DNA of 64,000 bases. Source: CAZTYI01 sp964466185. GTDB taxonomy: Bacteria > Chlamydiota > Chlamydiia > Chlamydiales > SM23-39. The notes under the pieces are model-generated. The model was not told the DNA's origin and made no database searches. It saw only the letters and a list, made by a program, of their open reading frames with translations. Location of the stretch: assembly GCA_964466185.1 (NCBI GenBank), contig CAYXMS010000004.1, forward strand, positions 1-64,000, written 5' to 3'. Positions 28,601 through 36,769 of the stretch are shown in pieces. The translations under genes and the position numbers were made by a program. The first letter of the stretch is position 1. Each line of letters begins with the position of its first letter.

Positions 28601-31358
28601 TATCGTATGACGGGTGTGCTGTTATTTGTTGGACTGTATTGAAAATTCTGTCTGCTAGATCGGCATCAAAAAAAGGCTTTTGCTCTTGTTCTTTAATTAA
28701 ATTGTTAAGCTTTTCCATATATTCAGCAATTTGCAGGCCCGAGATTAAATAATTTTTGGAATTGGTAATCTTTATATTAGATAAATCATTTCCATTGTAA
28801 ATAGCCACATCTGTTAATCCGTTAGAATTGATAAAATCTCGAATGCTAGATGCATCATAAAAATCTGTAGCAGGTAAATTGTAGATGGTACTTTTTAAAG
28901 TATAAAGCGGATCTTCTACATCAGGTGCTATGGCAGCTCCTAAAAGATTTTTAGAAGCATTGATCAGCTTGTTGTGGGTTTCTGTATATAGAGCATTATT
29001 AGAATCGATAACATGGTTAACCAAAATGCCATTATTTCCAATGTGTACTTCTGGAGGGACTAGTTCATTGTATTTATTTGCATCTTCAATCATGATGTCA
29101 TATAGACGCGTAATTTCATCGCTGCTTTCGTTATTTTTTATTGCATAACTGTAATTATGATAAGATACGGATAAATTTTTGCGGGCAATTTGTAAAGCTT
29201 CAAGGTCGGATTTTACTTTGTTAATATAAAGTGCCGTTAAGTAGTCATTGGCATCTGTAAAGACTTCCCTTAAGATTTTTTGCTGAGAAGGGTCGGAGCC
29301 AAACAGAATATTTAATTCATTAATAGCGTTGAAAATGTCAGTAGCTTCAGTTGCATTAAAAGTTGTAGAAGATGTGATCATAGTGCGAAGAGCCTGGACT
29401 TTCTTTTCAAAAGAATTGTTATAAGCTATTTGTAAAGCTGCTGTGGGATTGCTATTTGTAGCAATAGTATGAATTTGAGTGTCAGTTAAAGCTGCTATCG
29501 AGAAAGTTGTCGAGCTGGCGCTATTGAATTGTCGGATTAAATTCTCTACAAGGATTTCATCCGGTGAAGTATTGAAAAGTGCGTTCTTGAAGGCGTAAAG
29601 AAGGTCGGTTGTATTAGGTGCGGAAGTAATGTTGAGTTTAGTTTTTAATTGGTTAAGATGATCGGATATATCGTTTATATTACAATTATAAATAACATGG
29701 TCTCTGCTTTTTTGGTAAATATCCGGATCTATGCCCAAATCTTGTAATTCATCAGAAGAAGGAGGAGGCTTGCAAGGTATGTCTTTCCAGTTATCAGGAT
29801 CTGTAATACATGTAATAGTGATCCAGCGAGAATCGCTCAACCAATAATTTTTTTTTAGTTGCAGCTCTGGGGGTAGATAACTGTTATAAATTTCTCTTAG
29901 CTCAAAAAAAATTGTATCATACTCTGAAGATTGATTATATATAGCATCGTATGCTGCTTGCTTTAGTTGCTCTTTGATTTGTTCGAAATCTGATAACTTA
30001 TTGCCTGTTAGCAGATATTTATGGGAAATGCGTGTTAAATAAGTGTTATAAGTTTGAAAAATCTGCTCTATTTCAGCGTCTTTATATTCTGGATGATCTA
30101 TAAAAATATTGTTTAAGTTATTAGCAGTTGTTAAAATCTGTTCGATTAAACTTGGATCAAAAGTAGCTGTCTGCTGGCTCATTAAAGCTGTTAAATCTTG
30201 AATTCTTTGGGTAACACTTAAATAAACAGCAGGGTCTTGCCCTGCTTGTAAAAGCTGGAAATAAACGGTTGGATTCAGATCCCGGGAAATTAAAGTTTCA
30301 GCCTGCTGCAGTTGATCATCGGTTAGCGTTAAAGTAGTATCATTGGCAGTATTATATGCTAAAAGGGCCTGTTTTGCTCTTCTTTGCTGAAGATCTTCAA
30401 TAGTCTCAATAGCTTGATCGAATTGTGTATGTTGCAGCTCATCCAGGATGTCTTGTGTGGCAAAAGTTTCAAAAGTATTAAGTGGGTTGGACGCTGTTTG
30501 TAAGATTCCCTGTAAATTATCCCGTTTGTTTTCGTCTATGATAAGATAGGCTATGTGGTTGCGAGAACCGCCTGAATCAGTAATCTCTTCTGCTCTTGCC
30601 CAGTTTAAACGGTTTTGTTTATCTTCGAAACTGCCGGTTTCGTTTATGCCCAAATTGTTTACTAGATTTTCATATGTAGTTCGGAATTCGGAATGATCCT
30701 GTGTAAATTGATTCAGCTTTTCCAGCATTTCTAAAAAATGCTGTGCAGTTTGTTGGTCATAACCCGTATCTGTTCGATGCATGTCATTTAAAGCTGCAAG
30801 TGTGTTTTCCAGGTTTCTTTGGAAAACAAATTTGGTTGAATTTGTATAATCTGTTTTCAGTTTAGTAATATTATAATCAATAATATTCTGTTTAAAAGTC
30901 GAAAGCGGATCTTCTGTATTTATAGTCGTAGAATCTCCCATGCCAAACAGGGCTTTCAAGCGATCCATTTCGGCTTGGGCTGCGGTTTCAGCCTCGGTTT
31001 CTCCAGTTGAGGTGTAAACATTGATATAAACGGCGGCTACTGTGTTGTGGTATAGTTCAGTCAAATAACCGGAGTCTTGCAGAGTATTCAGAAAGCCTTG
31101 AATATCCTCTTTGTGGCTTGCTCCATAGGTGTCTAGCAGTTGTTGTATCTGGTTGAAAATTTGATTGGCCAGATCAAGGTCAAAAGTTCCGGATGTTTTT
31201 TGCTGTTCTAAAAGAGATTCTAAAGCAGCTAGATCAGTATTGAATGCATTGATAGAAGAAGCGTCTGAGCTGTCGTTAACCGGAGGTATTGTCATAGTCT
31301 TGTTTTTTTTTGAAGATGGGGGTAAAAAATATGTAAAAAAGAGCTTATATAAACCCAT
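25620..31358 (-). CDS. Giant modular repeat protein (1912 residues) next to the translocators; likely T3SS-secreted
   Basis: I do not recognise this protein. It is polar, Asn/Thr/Gln/Asp-rich and largely helical. Two diverged repeat types are visible. Type A starts around residues 56, 398, 664, 896, 1043 and 1194 (pattern: TFDxxLAxQIFN, then a YxxxxxEExLxxY helix and YLTxLYxNxxxxxYxN). Type B starts around 203, 1349 and 1496 (QQTAQHFLEMLE; AEEITxxxGxRNHIAxLxxD). The last ~250 residues lack repeats and end in a long helix (NTKLQLEVQTVTNTHNELIT, then FDIIKNMIEKMSR) reminiscent of T3SS tip and filament proteins. No signal peptide is convincing. An alternative ATG at 31295 gives a Ser/Asn-rich start (MTIPPVNDSSDASS) typical of T3SS substrates. 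Confidence 0.7.
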   Translation of the reverse strand: MGLYKLFFTYFLPPSSKKNKTMTIPPVNDSSDASSINAFNTDLAALESLLEQQKTSGTFDLDLANQIFNQIQQLLDTYGASHKEDIQGFLNTLQDSGYLTELYHNTVAAVYINVYTSTGETEAETAAQAEMDRLKALFGMGDSTTINTEDPLSTFKQNIIDYNITKLKTDYTNSTKFVFQRNLENTLAALNDMHRTDTGYDQQTAQHFLEMLEKLNQFTQDHSEFRTTYENLVNNLGINETGSFEDKQNRLNWARAEEITDSGGSRNHIAYLIIDENKRDNLQGILQTASNPLNTFETFATQDILDELQHTQFDQAIETIEDLQQRRAKQALLAYNTANDTTLTLTDDQLQQAETLISRDLNPTVYFQLLQAGQDPAVYLSVTQRIQDLTALMSQQTATFDPSLIEQILTTANNLNNIFIDHPEYKDAEIEQIFQTYNTYLTRISHKYLLTGNKLSDFEQIKEQLKQAAYDAIYNQSSEYDTIFFELREIYNSYLPPELQLKKNYWLSDSRWITITCITDPDNWKDIPCKPPPSSDELQDLGIDPDIYQKSRDHVIYNCNINDISDHLNQLKTKLNITSAPNTTDLLYAFKNALFNTSPDEILVENLIRQFNSASSTTFSIAALTDTQIHTIATNSNPTAALQIAYNNSFEKKVQALRTMITSSTTFNATEATDIFNAINELNILFGSDPSQQKILREVFTDANDYLTALYINKVKSDLEALQIARKNLSVSYHNYSYAIKNNESSDEITRLYDIMIEDANKYNELVPPEVHIGNNGILVNHVIDSNNALYTETHNKLINASKNLLGAAIAPDVEDPLYTLKSTIYNLPATDFYDASSIRDFINSNGLTDVAIYNGNDLSNIKITNSKNYLISGLQIAEYMEKLNNLIKEQEQKPFFDADLADRIFNTVQQITAHPSYDKITSVVQELSEYLTAVFKNYAAYEYYANGETSAEAKITDLQSKCGLLIPNITNYTIDQLKTEYKDLNISSLALRSNAEISAVIAKATHISNVEATSVSVVGPFDLAADIQNFRDLIEQVKNLDTFNASLAEQIINFIPTLTAKYSKYQKDELQQELNKYQPFLSTLYLNYLSYSYINVSNTTTTTTAKNVLQTKIDEFKYRFNIMQAPAATDDFLANFKSTIINFDADNIIDRSNFFLNDIAAFKAHALQTVQDALLPVDFKADLQNFEILLSERQNSLTFNYAKNLEFFNFLSLLNEKYADTHTEELTQIFDSLTGIVRKEDGSINTNETDIQNSYLSTLIESVVGYNYVMNGKTAASQCLAALQKTFNTAAISKTMQPFQTNLNNFQIVNQTASLYATDIANNLFAQWDTITNTLTFPSSDVNSATRQTTKNFLNALENFRKMAVNSGSSFYQRSYDNFINRLSGMIDASEVNNGTYTIQKYLDMARAQLIQEGQDNGSLQHITTKLLNPIGVATGKLNFILVQEWIKDYKTEAADYRTLIDSIESPNITDVLNYFKEIFSNNYVNTGNSYNQQTTQKLLDSLDILKIMGANKPSLKNVYDQILTRMQSALTKSSRAEAQAYLDSASAEEITKTDGTRNHIASLLLDGNTSLATDLQNIITQTLTQVSDLDSDYQNLSQINIAKEKTLEALIVGKLAAASANSMGSIIQAVYSEILNQIQEQKTESISSKKLTDLLGTIFNKGEDLQREIGSLGDTLGLMSKGNDLVASITNGLDEYINFVKSKVEEYIQKQRTNDPDYVSDDLDMSTVYNDLSPASKEKAAELVHGIIDPLYGTNRTYNTNALDYNPEYDFSKKISLRVMAKNYEAIFPNLKNKYNKIIDAFKEIPIGNTTLADTLNAYSQETNVHGVESKNVAEVLFNNIGATPKATDKVNSITLGVNAVGTYFNSQNTKLQLEVQTVTNTHNELITFIKTAWQALFDIIKNMIEKMSR

Positions 31359-31386
31359 CTTTTCTAATTATTATATTAGCATTAAA

Positions 31387-31415
31387 ATAATTATTATTAA
31401 ATAAACTTATGTAAA
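31387..31415 (-). promoter_or_regulatory. Candidate promoter of the giant repeat protein gene
   Basis: On the minus strand TTTACA (31410-31415) is followed after 17 bases by AATTAT, which matches TATAAT in four of six positions. The -35 is the same as in the translocator and phosphatase-effector promoters. It is weaker than those two and should be treated as a candidate only. Confidence 0.35.
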
Positions 31416-31606
31416 TCCTTATATTAATAGTACGATTGTTACATTAAATAAGTTATTGTAAATTAATTGTTTGAAAATATTACTATTTTGTAAATGGTTA
31501 AAGATAAACGACTTGATTTTTTGTATTAAATTTATTTTTAACTTGCTTAAAAAAATAGGCTCTTTTATATCTAAAAAAGATAAATCAGCTAAATTGAAGA
31601 TTAAAA

Positions 31607-32944
31607 ATGATAGGAAATGTACAAGGACCAGGCGGCTCATCCGAAACACCGCAAGATGATTTATACGCCGAAGTAACCCCCATCCGCCAACCCGGCACAT
31701 TGGAATTTGAGAAGATTACAAATGGCCAAGATATTTCAATCACACCGGACCAAGAAGAAGCGTCGGAACATGCAAGTTTGAGCGCTGAAGAGGCGGAAGT
31801 TCAAAAAGCAGGGGATATGCTTTTGTATTTGGTGACCTCTAGCGGTGATTCTGTAGAAGTTTCTGCCCCTCCTGAGAATTTAAAAAATGCTATTTTAGAG
31901 GCGCGGAGAGCTGTTAAAAAACATCTAAATCATTCGGATCTGACATTTAAAAATATAGATTTTAAATATTTGACTTGCGAGGCTGTTAATCAAAAAGGAG
32001 ACACGAGAACAGTTAATATTCCTTTGATGGATGAGTTGTCAAAAGTCAGGTCTCTTTTAGTAGAATATAAATTTATGCCTCCCAATAACTGGCCGAAAAT
32101 GGAGCCGAGTGAAGTTAGTTTTCAGGGCTCGGGTATGCATGTCATCGGCAGACTGGAGGGCCTTCATAAAAAAGTTAATAAAGTCTTGAGCTATTTAAGA
32201 ATTAGTAAAGGAGAGGAAGCTCAAGGAGAAGACATACAAGCTTTTCTCGAAAGCCAAGAAAACATTAGTTTTCCAGACGTGAAACAAAAAATACCACAAA
32301 TTAAGCTAAAGATAAAGGCCCGCAGAAAAAAATTGAAAGAAAACATTGAACGTCTTAATCAGGAGATTGAAGAGAAAAAAAAAGAGATTACCCTAAAGCC
32401 GTCTACCTCTTTAGAAAAGGAAAAAAATGACAATCTCAATGAAGACATTAGTCGGTTGCAAAGGGATATCAAAAAAAATAGGGATCAATTACGTGCATAT
32501 AAAGAATTGCAAACACAGCCTTTTGCTTTAAATTGGGCATTATATTTTAGACATAGTCAGTTGGACGGGCGGCCACTGGCTGAGCAGCCATTGGCCAATG
32601 CTAGAAAGTCTTTTAAGCTTTTGAAAGAGTTCATAAAAAAATATGGCAGCGCGTTTGTCAGGAATAACCCCAAAAAAATTAATGCCTATTGCGCTCAGGT
32701 GTCGGCTATGCTGACAAGAACAAGAGCCCAAAGAATTCAGTTTTTAAGAGAATGTAGCCAAAAATATCCAGTGGATTTGGAAGAGATAAGTTTGGACGAA
32801 ACAATCCTGAAAGAGATTATGGGAGATGATCAGTCTGAGCCTGCTGCTTTAGAAACACCACCCCCTTCGGATAATGATTTGCAGGCGCAGATTGCACGAA
32901 GAGATGGAATACAAATTACACCTCAACCTCCTCCTGAGAGTTAA
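31607..32944 (+). CDS. Coiled-coil protein of unknown function, divergent from the giant repeat gene
   Basis: The 445-residue protein has a disordered, Gly/Ser/Pro/Glu-rich start (MIGNVQGPGGSSETPQDDLY). A small folded part follows (residues ~70-130, DMLLYLVTSSGDSVEV). A strong coiled coil runs about 230-300 (KKLKENIERLNQEIEEKKKE), then a helical region, and it ends with a proline-rich tail. There is no signal peptide or transmembrane segment. The polar disordered start and the place next to T3SS genes fit a secreted effector, but no family is recognised. It converges on clpX, with only 11 bases between the two stop codons. No good promoter is visible upstream. Confidence 0.6.
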   Translation: MIGNVQGPGGSSETPQDDLYAEVTPIRQPGTLEFEKITNGQDISITPDQEEASEHASLSAEEAEVQKAGDMLLYLVTSSGDSVEVSAPPENLKNAILEARRAVKKHLNHSDLTFKNIDFKYLTCEAVNQKGDTRTVNIPLMDELSKVRSLLVEYKFMPPNNWPKMEPSEVSFQGSGMHVIGRLEGLHKKVNKVLSYLRISKGEEAQGEDIQAFLESQENISFPDVKQKIPQIKLKIKARRKKLKENIERLNQEIEEKKKEITLKPSTSLEKEKNDNLNEDISRLQRDIKKNRDQLRAYKELQTQPFALNWALYFRHSQLDGRPLAEQPLANARKSFKLLKEFIKKYGSAFVRNNPKKINAYCAQVSAMLTRTRAQRIQFLRECSQKYPVDLEEISLDETILKEIMGDDQSEPAALETPPPSDNDLQAQIARRDGIQITPQPPPES

Positions 32945-32955
32945 TAGCCTTCCGG

Positions 32956-34173
32956 TTAAGATGCCCTTTCTCGGCTTTTGGTAATTTTAGGAGGTGAGTT
33001 TTTAGTAATTGTCTCTTTTTCAATCAAAACTTCTTTAATTGTCGGATCAGAAGGCACTTCAAACATCAGATCGCGTAGAAGATTTTCTGCAATCATACGT
33101 AAAGCCCGAGCGCCAGTTCCGGTGTTTTTGGCTTTGGCAGCAATAGCTTCAAGTGCTGCCGGAGTAAAGCTAAGATCAACGCCGTCTTCTTTGAAAAGAG
33201 CTGTATACTGCTTGATAATGGCGTCTTTAGGCTCGGTTAAAATATGGATCAGATCGTCTTTGCTTAGCTCATTGCAGTTGGCTATAGAGTTGAAACGGCC
33301 AATAAATTCGGGAATTAAACCAAATTCTACCAAGTCTTCCGGTTCAACTTGAGATAAAAGATAATTGTGCTCTTGCTCCGGATCGTATTTTTTGCGGTCG
33401 GAAGTAAAGCCAATAGTGCTTTTACCAAGACGCTTGGCAATAAGTTTGTCTAAATGTACAAAAGCCCCCCCAACAATGAAAAGAATGTTTTCTGTATTAA
33501 CTTTTAAATATTCCTGCTGAGGATGCTTTCTCCCTCCTTTGGGAGGTATATTAGCAACAGTACCCTCGACAATTTTTAAAAGAGCTTGCTGTACGCCTTC
33601 TCCCGATACATCGCGGGTAATGGAAACATTGGAAGTGGTTTTTCTGATTTTGTCAATTTCATCAACGTAAATAATGCCCAGCTCCGCTCGCGAAATATCA
33701 TAATCAGCAGATTGGACTAAACGTAAAATAATGTTCTCTACATCTTCACCAACATAGCCGGCTTCAGTTAAAGTAGTAGAATCGGAAATGGCAAAAGGAA
33801 CGTCCAAAATATTAGCCAGAGTACGGGCTATTAAAGTTTTACCAGAACCAGTAGGACCAATTAAAAGGACGTTGGATTTAGAATATTCTATACTGTCTTT
33901 TTCTTTGGAAAGAGACAAAACCCTTTTATAGTGATTGTAAACAGCAACAGAAATGGCTTTTTTAGACTCTTCCTGGCCAATTACATATTCGCCCAAGCGC
34001 TTGGCAATTTCTTTGGGCTTTAACATTTTAATCTCTAAAGGCGCTTTTTTCTTTTCTACAATGTCTGAACAAATTTGTATGCAGCGGTCGCAAATATAAG
34101 CATCAGAGCCGGCAATTAGTTTTTCTACCAGATCTTCCGATCTTCCGCAAAAAGAACATTTGGCAGGTTTCAT
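32956..34173 (-). CDS. clpX: ATP-dependent Clp protease ATP-binding subunit ClpX
   Basis: The 405-residue protein has the N-terminal C4 zinc-binding domain (CSFCGRSEDLVEKL, CDRCIQIC). Its AAA+ module has Walker A GPTGSGKTLIA and Walker B IIYVDEIDKI, and includes the RFIGRF-type loop (PEFIGRFNSIANC). Length is normal. ClpX unfolds substrates and feeds them to ClpP. The order tig, clpP, clpX on the minus strand equals CT707-CT706-CT705. A dispersed repeat (34211-34309) lies between clpP and clpX, so clpX may be read through it from clpP or from a promoter within. Confidence 0.97.
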   Translation of the reverse strand: MKPAKCSFCGRSEDLVEKLIAGSDAYICDRCIQICSDIVEKKKAPLEIKMLKPKEIAKRLGEYVIGQEESKKAISVAVYNHYKRVLSLSKEKDSIEYSKSNVLLIGPTGSGKTLIARTLANILDVPFAISDSTTLTEAGYVGEDVENIILRLVQSADYDISRAELGIIYVDEIDKIRKTTSNVSITRDVSGEGVQQALLKIVEGTVANIPPKGGRKHPQQEYLKVNTENILFIVGGAFVHLDKLIAKRLGKSTIGFTSDRKKYDPEQEHNYLLSQVEPEDLVEFGLIPEFIGRFNSIANCNELSKDDLIHILTEPKDAIIKQYTALFKEDGVDLSFTPAALEAIAAKAKNTGTGARALRMIAENLLRDLMFEVPSDPTIKEVLIEKETITKNSPPKITKSRERAS

Positions 34174-34210
34174 AATTTTTTGTGTGGTAAGGTTTGTTTT
34201 TGTTTTATTT

Positions 34211-34309
34211 TATTAACTTCTGCATAAAGTTTCCTTTGTGCACCCTAATCAATCAGTTTTCCCAGTGCCTCACGGCTTAAGCCTCTCCCTTTAGGGAGGA
34301 GTGATTGAC
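34211..34309. repeat. Dispersed repeat copy R1 (clpP-clpX junction)
   Basis: About 93 bases match R2 at 48131-48229 with a one-base indel. Shared blocks include ACTTCTGCATAAAGTTTCC and AAGCCTCTCCCTTTAG. The GGGA/TCCC hairpin around TTTA resembles the right-end hairpin of IS200/IS605-type elements. The stop codon and last five codons of clpP lie within this repeat. Confidence 0.7.
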
Positions 34310-34908
34310 TCGGCACCCTTTGGCTTGTCGTTAGGATAGGCAATTTTATCAATCAGCCCATAATCCAAGGCAGCCTGGGAGTTCATATAAAAATCACGGT
34401 CGGAATCCTTGAGAATTTTTTCCTCTTTTTGCCCAGTTAAATCAGACATGATTTTAGTCGTGATTTTTTTCAGCTCTAAAATTTCTTTTGCCTGCAAAGC
34501 AATGTCTTCCGATGTGCCGCCAATGCCGCCAATCGGCTGGTGTAGCATAATTCTAGAATGGGGTAGAGCAAATCTTTTGCCCTTGGTGCCAGCTGCCAAT
34601 AAAAGAGCCGCCATCGACGCTGCGTGGCCAATACAGTAAGTGTTGATGTCACAGCCTAAATATTTCATCGTATCATAAATCGCCAAACCCGCTGTAATCT
34701 GCCCACCAGGAGAATTAAGATATAAGTTAATGTCTTTTTTAGGGTCTTCCATTTTTAAAAATAAAAGCTGGGCTATAATTGTATTGGCCATCTGATCATA
34801 AATTTCCGTGCCAATAAAAACAATCCGATCTTTTAAAAGACGGGAATAAATATCCATTGACCTTTCACCACGGCCAGTATCTTCTATTACAAACGGAGTC
34901 AAAGACAT
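34291..34908 (-). CDS. clpP: ATP-dependent Clp protease proteolytic subunit ClpP
   Basis: The 205-residue serine protease has the catalytic Ser in GHAASMAALLLAAG, His in HSRIMLHQPIGG and Asp in DRDFYMNSQAAL. The ring-forming and oxyanion strand motif NSPGGQITAGLAIYD is present. It forms the tetradecameric barrel that works with ClpX. The C-terminal residues SITPP and the stop lie in a dispersed repeat and so differ in origin from the rest. The ribosome binding site AGGAAG precedes the ATG. It is the second gene of tig-clpP-clpX. Confidence 0.97.
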   Translation of the reverse strand: MSLTPFVIEDTGRGERSMDIYSRLLKDRIVFIGTEIYDQMANTIIAQLLFLKMEDPKKDINLYLNSPGGQITAGLAIYDTMKYLGCDINTYCIGHAASMAALLLAAGTKGKRFALPHSRIMLHQPIGGIGGTSEDIALQAKEILELKKITTKIMSDLTGQKEEKILKDSDRDFYMNSQAALDYGLIDKIAYPNDKPKGAESITPP

Positions 34909-34960
34909 GTCAAGCTTCCTTTTATGTTTTTTATATTTTTTTTTAACATAACAAAAAAAA

Positions 34961-36220
34961 TTATCTTTGTCGATGCTTTAAGAGAAAATTTTCAGCTTTG
35001 CTTAAAATCAGACGTGACATGGCTAAAGCATACATCTGCTCGGTAATTTTTTGACCCTTAGCCTCTTGGGTTAAAAGCTGTTCAATTTCTTCTTTGCTGA
35101 TTTCTAATTTGTTGTCATGCACTATTTTGCGGGAAAGATAAAAAAGAGCAATCGCTTTTTCCGCATGCCTTTTTAAGTCAGTTTCAATCTTGGCTTTCTC
35201 TTCAGATTTCATTCGGTCATAGCTAGCTTTAAATTTTTGATTGGAAAATAATTGGCTTTTACGATGGGCCAGCTCAGAGGTTACTAAAGAAAGCGGTAGC
35301 TCAAATGGATATTCTATAAATAAATGCTCAGATAAACTCTCGCTTTGCTTTTTACCGTGGTCTTCATCCAGGTTCTGCTGCAGAATTTCCTTGATCTTTT
35401 CTTTCATCTTAGTAACATTTTCAGAACCCATTTTTTGGGCTAGATTGTCGTCAATCTCAGGAAGAGTCGCTTCTTCAATTTTTTTGACGGTAATTTTGAC
35501 TTTTTTAGACTCGAATTTTTCCTTTTCTGCTTCTTTTAAATCCGGATCAGGATAGGAAAGCCCCTCAATAGCTTGGCCCTTTTTAGCACCTAAAAGTAAA
35601 TCTATCATCCAGTCGGCAATCGCTTTTTTCTTAACCTCAAAACGGGTGTCAGAAAAAACTCGAGTCGGTTTTTCTGTGTCTAAAGAATCTAAATCCACAA
35701 TCACATAGTCGCCTTCTTTGATCGGTCGGTCAACTTCTTTAAAATTAGCAAAATAAAATCTGGTCTGGCGTATAGCTTCTTCGAGCTCTTCTTCCGAAAC
35801 CGTACGCTTGGGAATTTCTTTGATTTTAAGATTTTTCGGATCAATCGAAGGTACGTCAGGCTCAACTTCATATTTGAAGACCAGATCAGCTTCTTTTTCA
35901 GTTATTTTTTTTAGATCAAAGTTGATGGATGCAGAAGAAATAGGAAAAAGAGCTGTCTTTTTTTGAACTTGAGCAAAAGCCAGATTCGCCAGTTCCTGCC
36001 GCTTTTCTTTTTCAACTTCGCTTCGGTGGTTTTTTAAAATCAGCTCTTTCGGAGCCTTGCCCTTGCGAAAACCAGGTAAAGAAACTTTTTTGGAAACGGT
36101 TTTAATGGCATTGTTTTCAGCTTTTTTTATCAGATTCTCATCTGCTTTGGCTATAATTTCTACTTGGCAAGAAGGCTGCTTTTTAACTTCAACTTGAATT
36201 TGCTCTTTTTCTTCTACCAT
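34961..36220 (-). CDS. tig: Trigger factor
   Basis: The 419-residue chaperone has the ribosome-binding signature (SLPGFRKGKAPKELILKNH, about residues 47-65). A PPIase-like middle follows, with EGDYVIVDLDS and a diverged FKBP fold, and then a long helical C-terminal domain. It binds nascent chains at the ribosome exit. In the FKBP part several family positions look altered, so prolyl isomerase activity is uncertain. AAGGACG precedes the ATG. It heads the tig-clpP-clpX operon, as in Chlamydia. Confidence 0.93.
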   Translation of the reverse strand: MVEEKEQIQVEVKKQPSCQVEIIAKADENLIKKAENNAIKTVSKKVSLPGFRKGKAPKELILKNHRSEVEKEKRQELANLAFAQVQKKTALFPISSASINFDLKKITEKEADLVFKYEVEPDVPSIDPKNLKIKEIPKRTVSEEELEEAIRQTRFYFANFKEVDRPIKEGDYVIVDLDSLDTEKPTRVFSDTRFEVKKKAIADWMIDLLLGAKKGQAIEGLSYPDPDLKEAEKEKFESKKVKITVKKIEEATLPEIDDNLAQKMGSENVTKMKEKIKEILQQNLDEDHGKKQSESLSEHLFIEYPFELPLSLVTSELAHRKSQLFSNQKFKASYDRMKSEEKAKIETDLKRHAEKAIALFYLSRKIVHDNKLEISKEEIEQLLTQEAKGQKITEQMYALAMSRLILSKAENFLLKHRQR

Positions 36221-36366
36221 AAAAACGTCCTTAAATTTTTTTTAATAGTTTTAAAAATAATATGGTCTTTAAAAAATCAGGTTTTGCTAAAACAAGGTTT
36301 TGCTAAAACAATTTTTTAAATAATGAAATAAGTATAACTAGGATTTTTTTAAAAAGAAATAAAAAA

Positions 36367-36438
36367 AGCGGGTGATGAGATTCGAACTCACGACATTCAC
36401 GTTGGCAACGTGACGCTCTACCACTGAGCTACACCCGC
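36367..36438 (-). tRNA. tRNA-Gly (anticodon GCC)
   Basis: The minus strand folds into a complete cloverleaf with acceptor stem GCGGGTG/CACCCGC, anticodon stem TCACG/CGTGA and loop TTGCCAA, giving anticodon GCC. The T arm contains GTTCGAATC. The discriminator is U73, as in bacterial tRNA-Gly, and CCA is not encoded. A run of T follows on the transcribed strand. Confidence 0.95.
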
Positions 36439-36769
36439 AATATGTTAATTCATGCATTTCTTAAAAACGAAGTTTTCAGTTTAAATATTTTTACTTTTTC
36501 AAGAAAGCAATATTTTAATATGTAATGGCTAATTTTGATTTTTTTTCAGCATTAATCAAATGTTGGCATGCCGCTGCTGGCTAAAGTCAATAATTTTATG
36601 CTTTCATTGCTTTTAATTTTATTTTTCAAAACTTGTTTTAAATAAAAAATCCAGATAAAAAATTTTTTTAAGCTGGTAAAAAGTAAATAATAAATTTTTT
36701 TTTATTGAACTACTTTTAAAAAAAGAGTAAAAAATTAAAAGGATGTAAGTCTAAGTAGCAGGATCTGAT
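36439..36769. other. AT-rich intergenic region upstream of the SNF2 gene
   Basis: About 330 bases with no supported frame and no stable hairpin. It should hold the promoters of tRNA-Gly (minus) and of the helicase gene (plus), but neither is recognisable. AGGATC precedes the helicase ATG. Confidence 0.4.
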
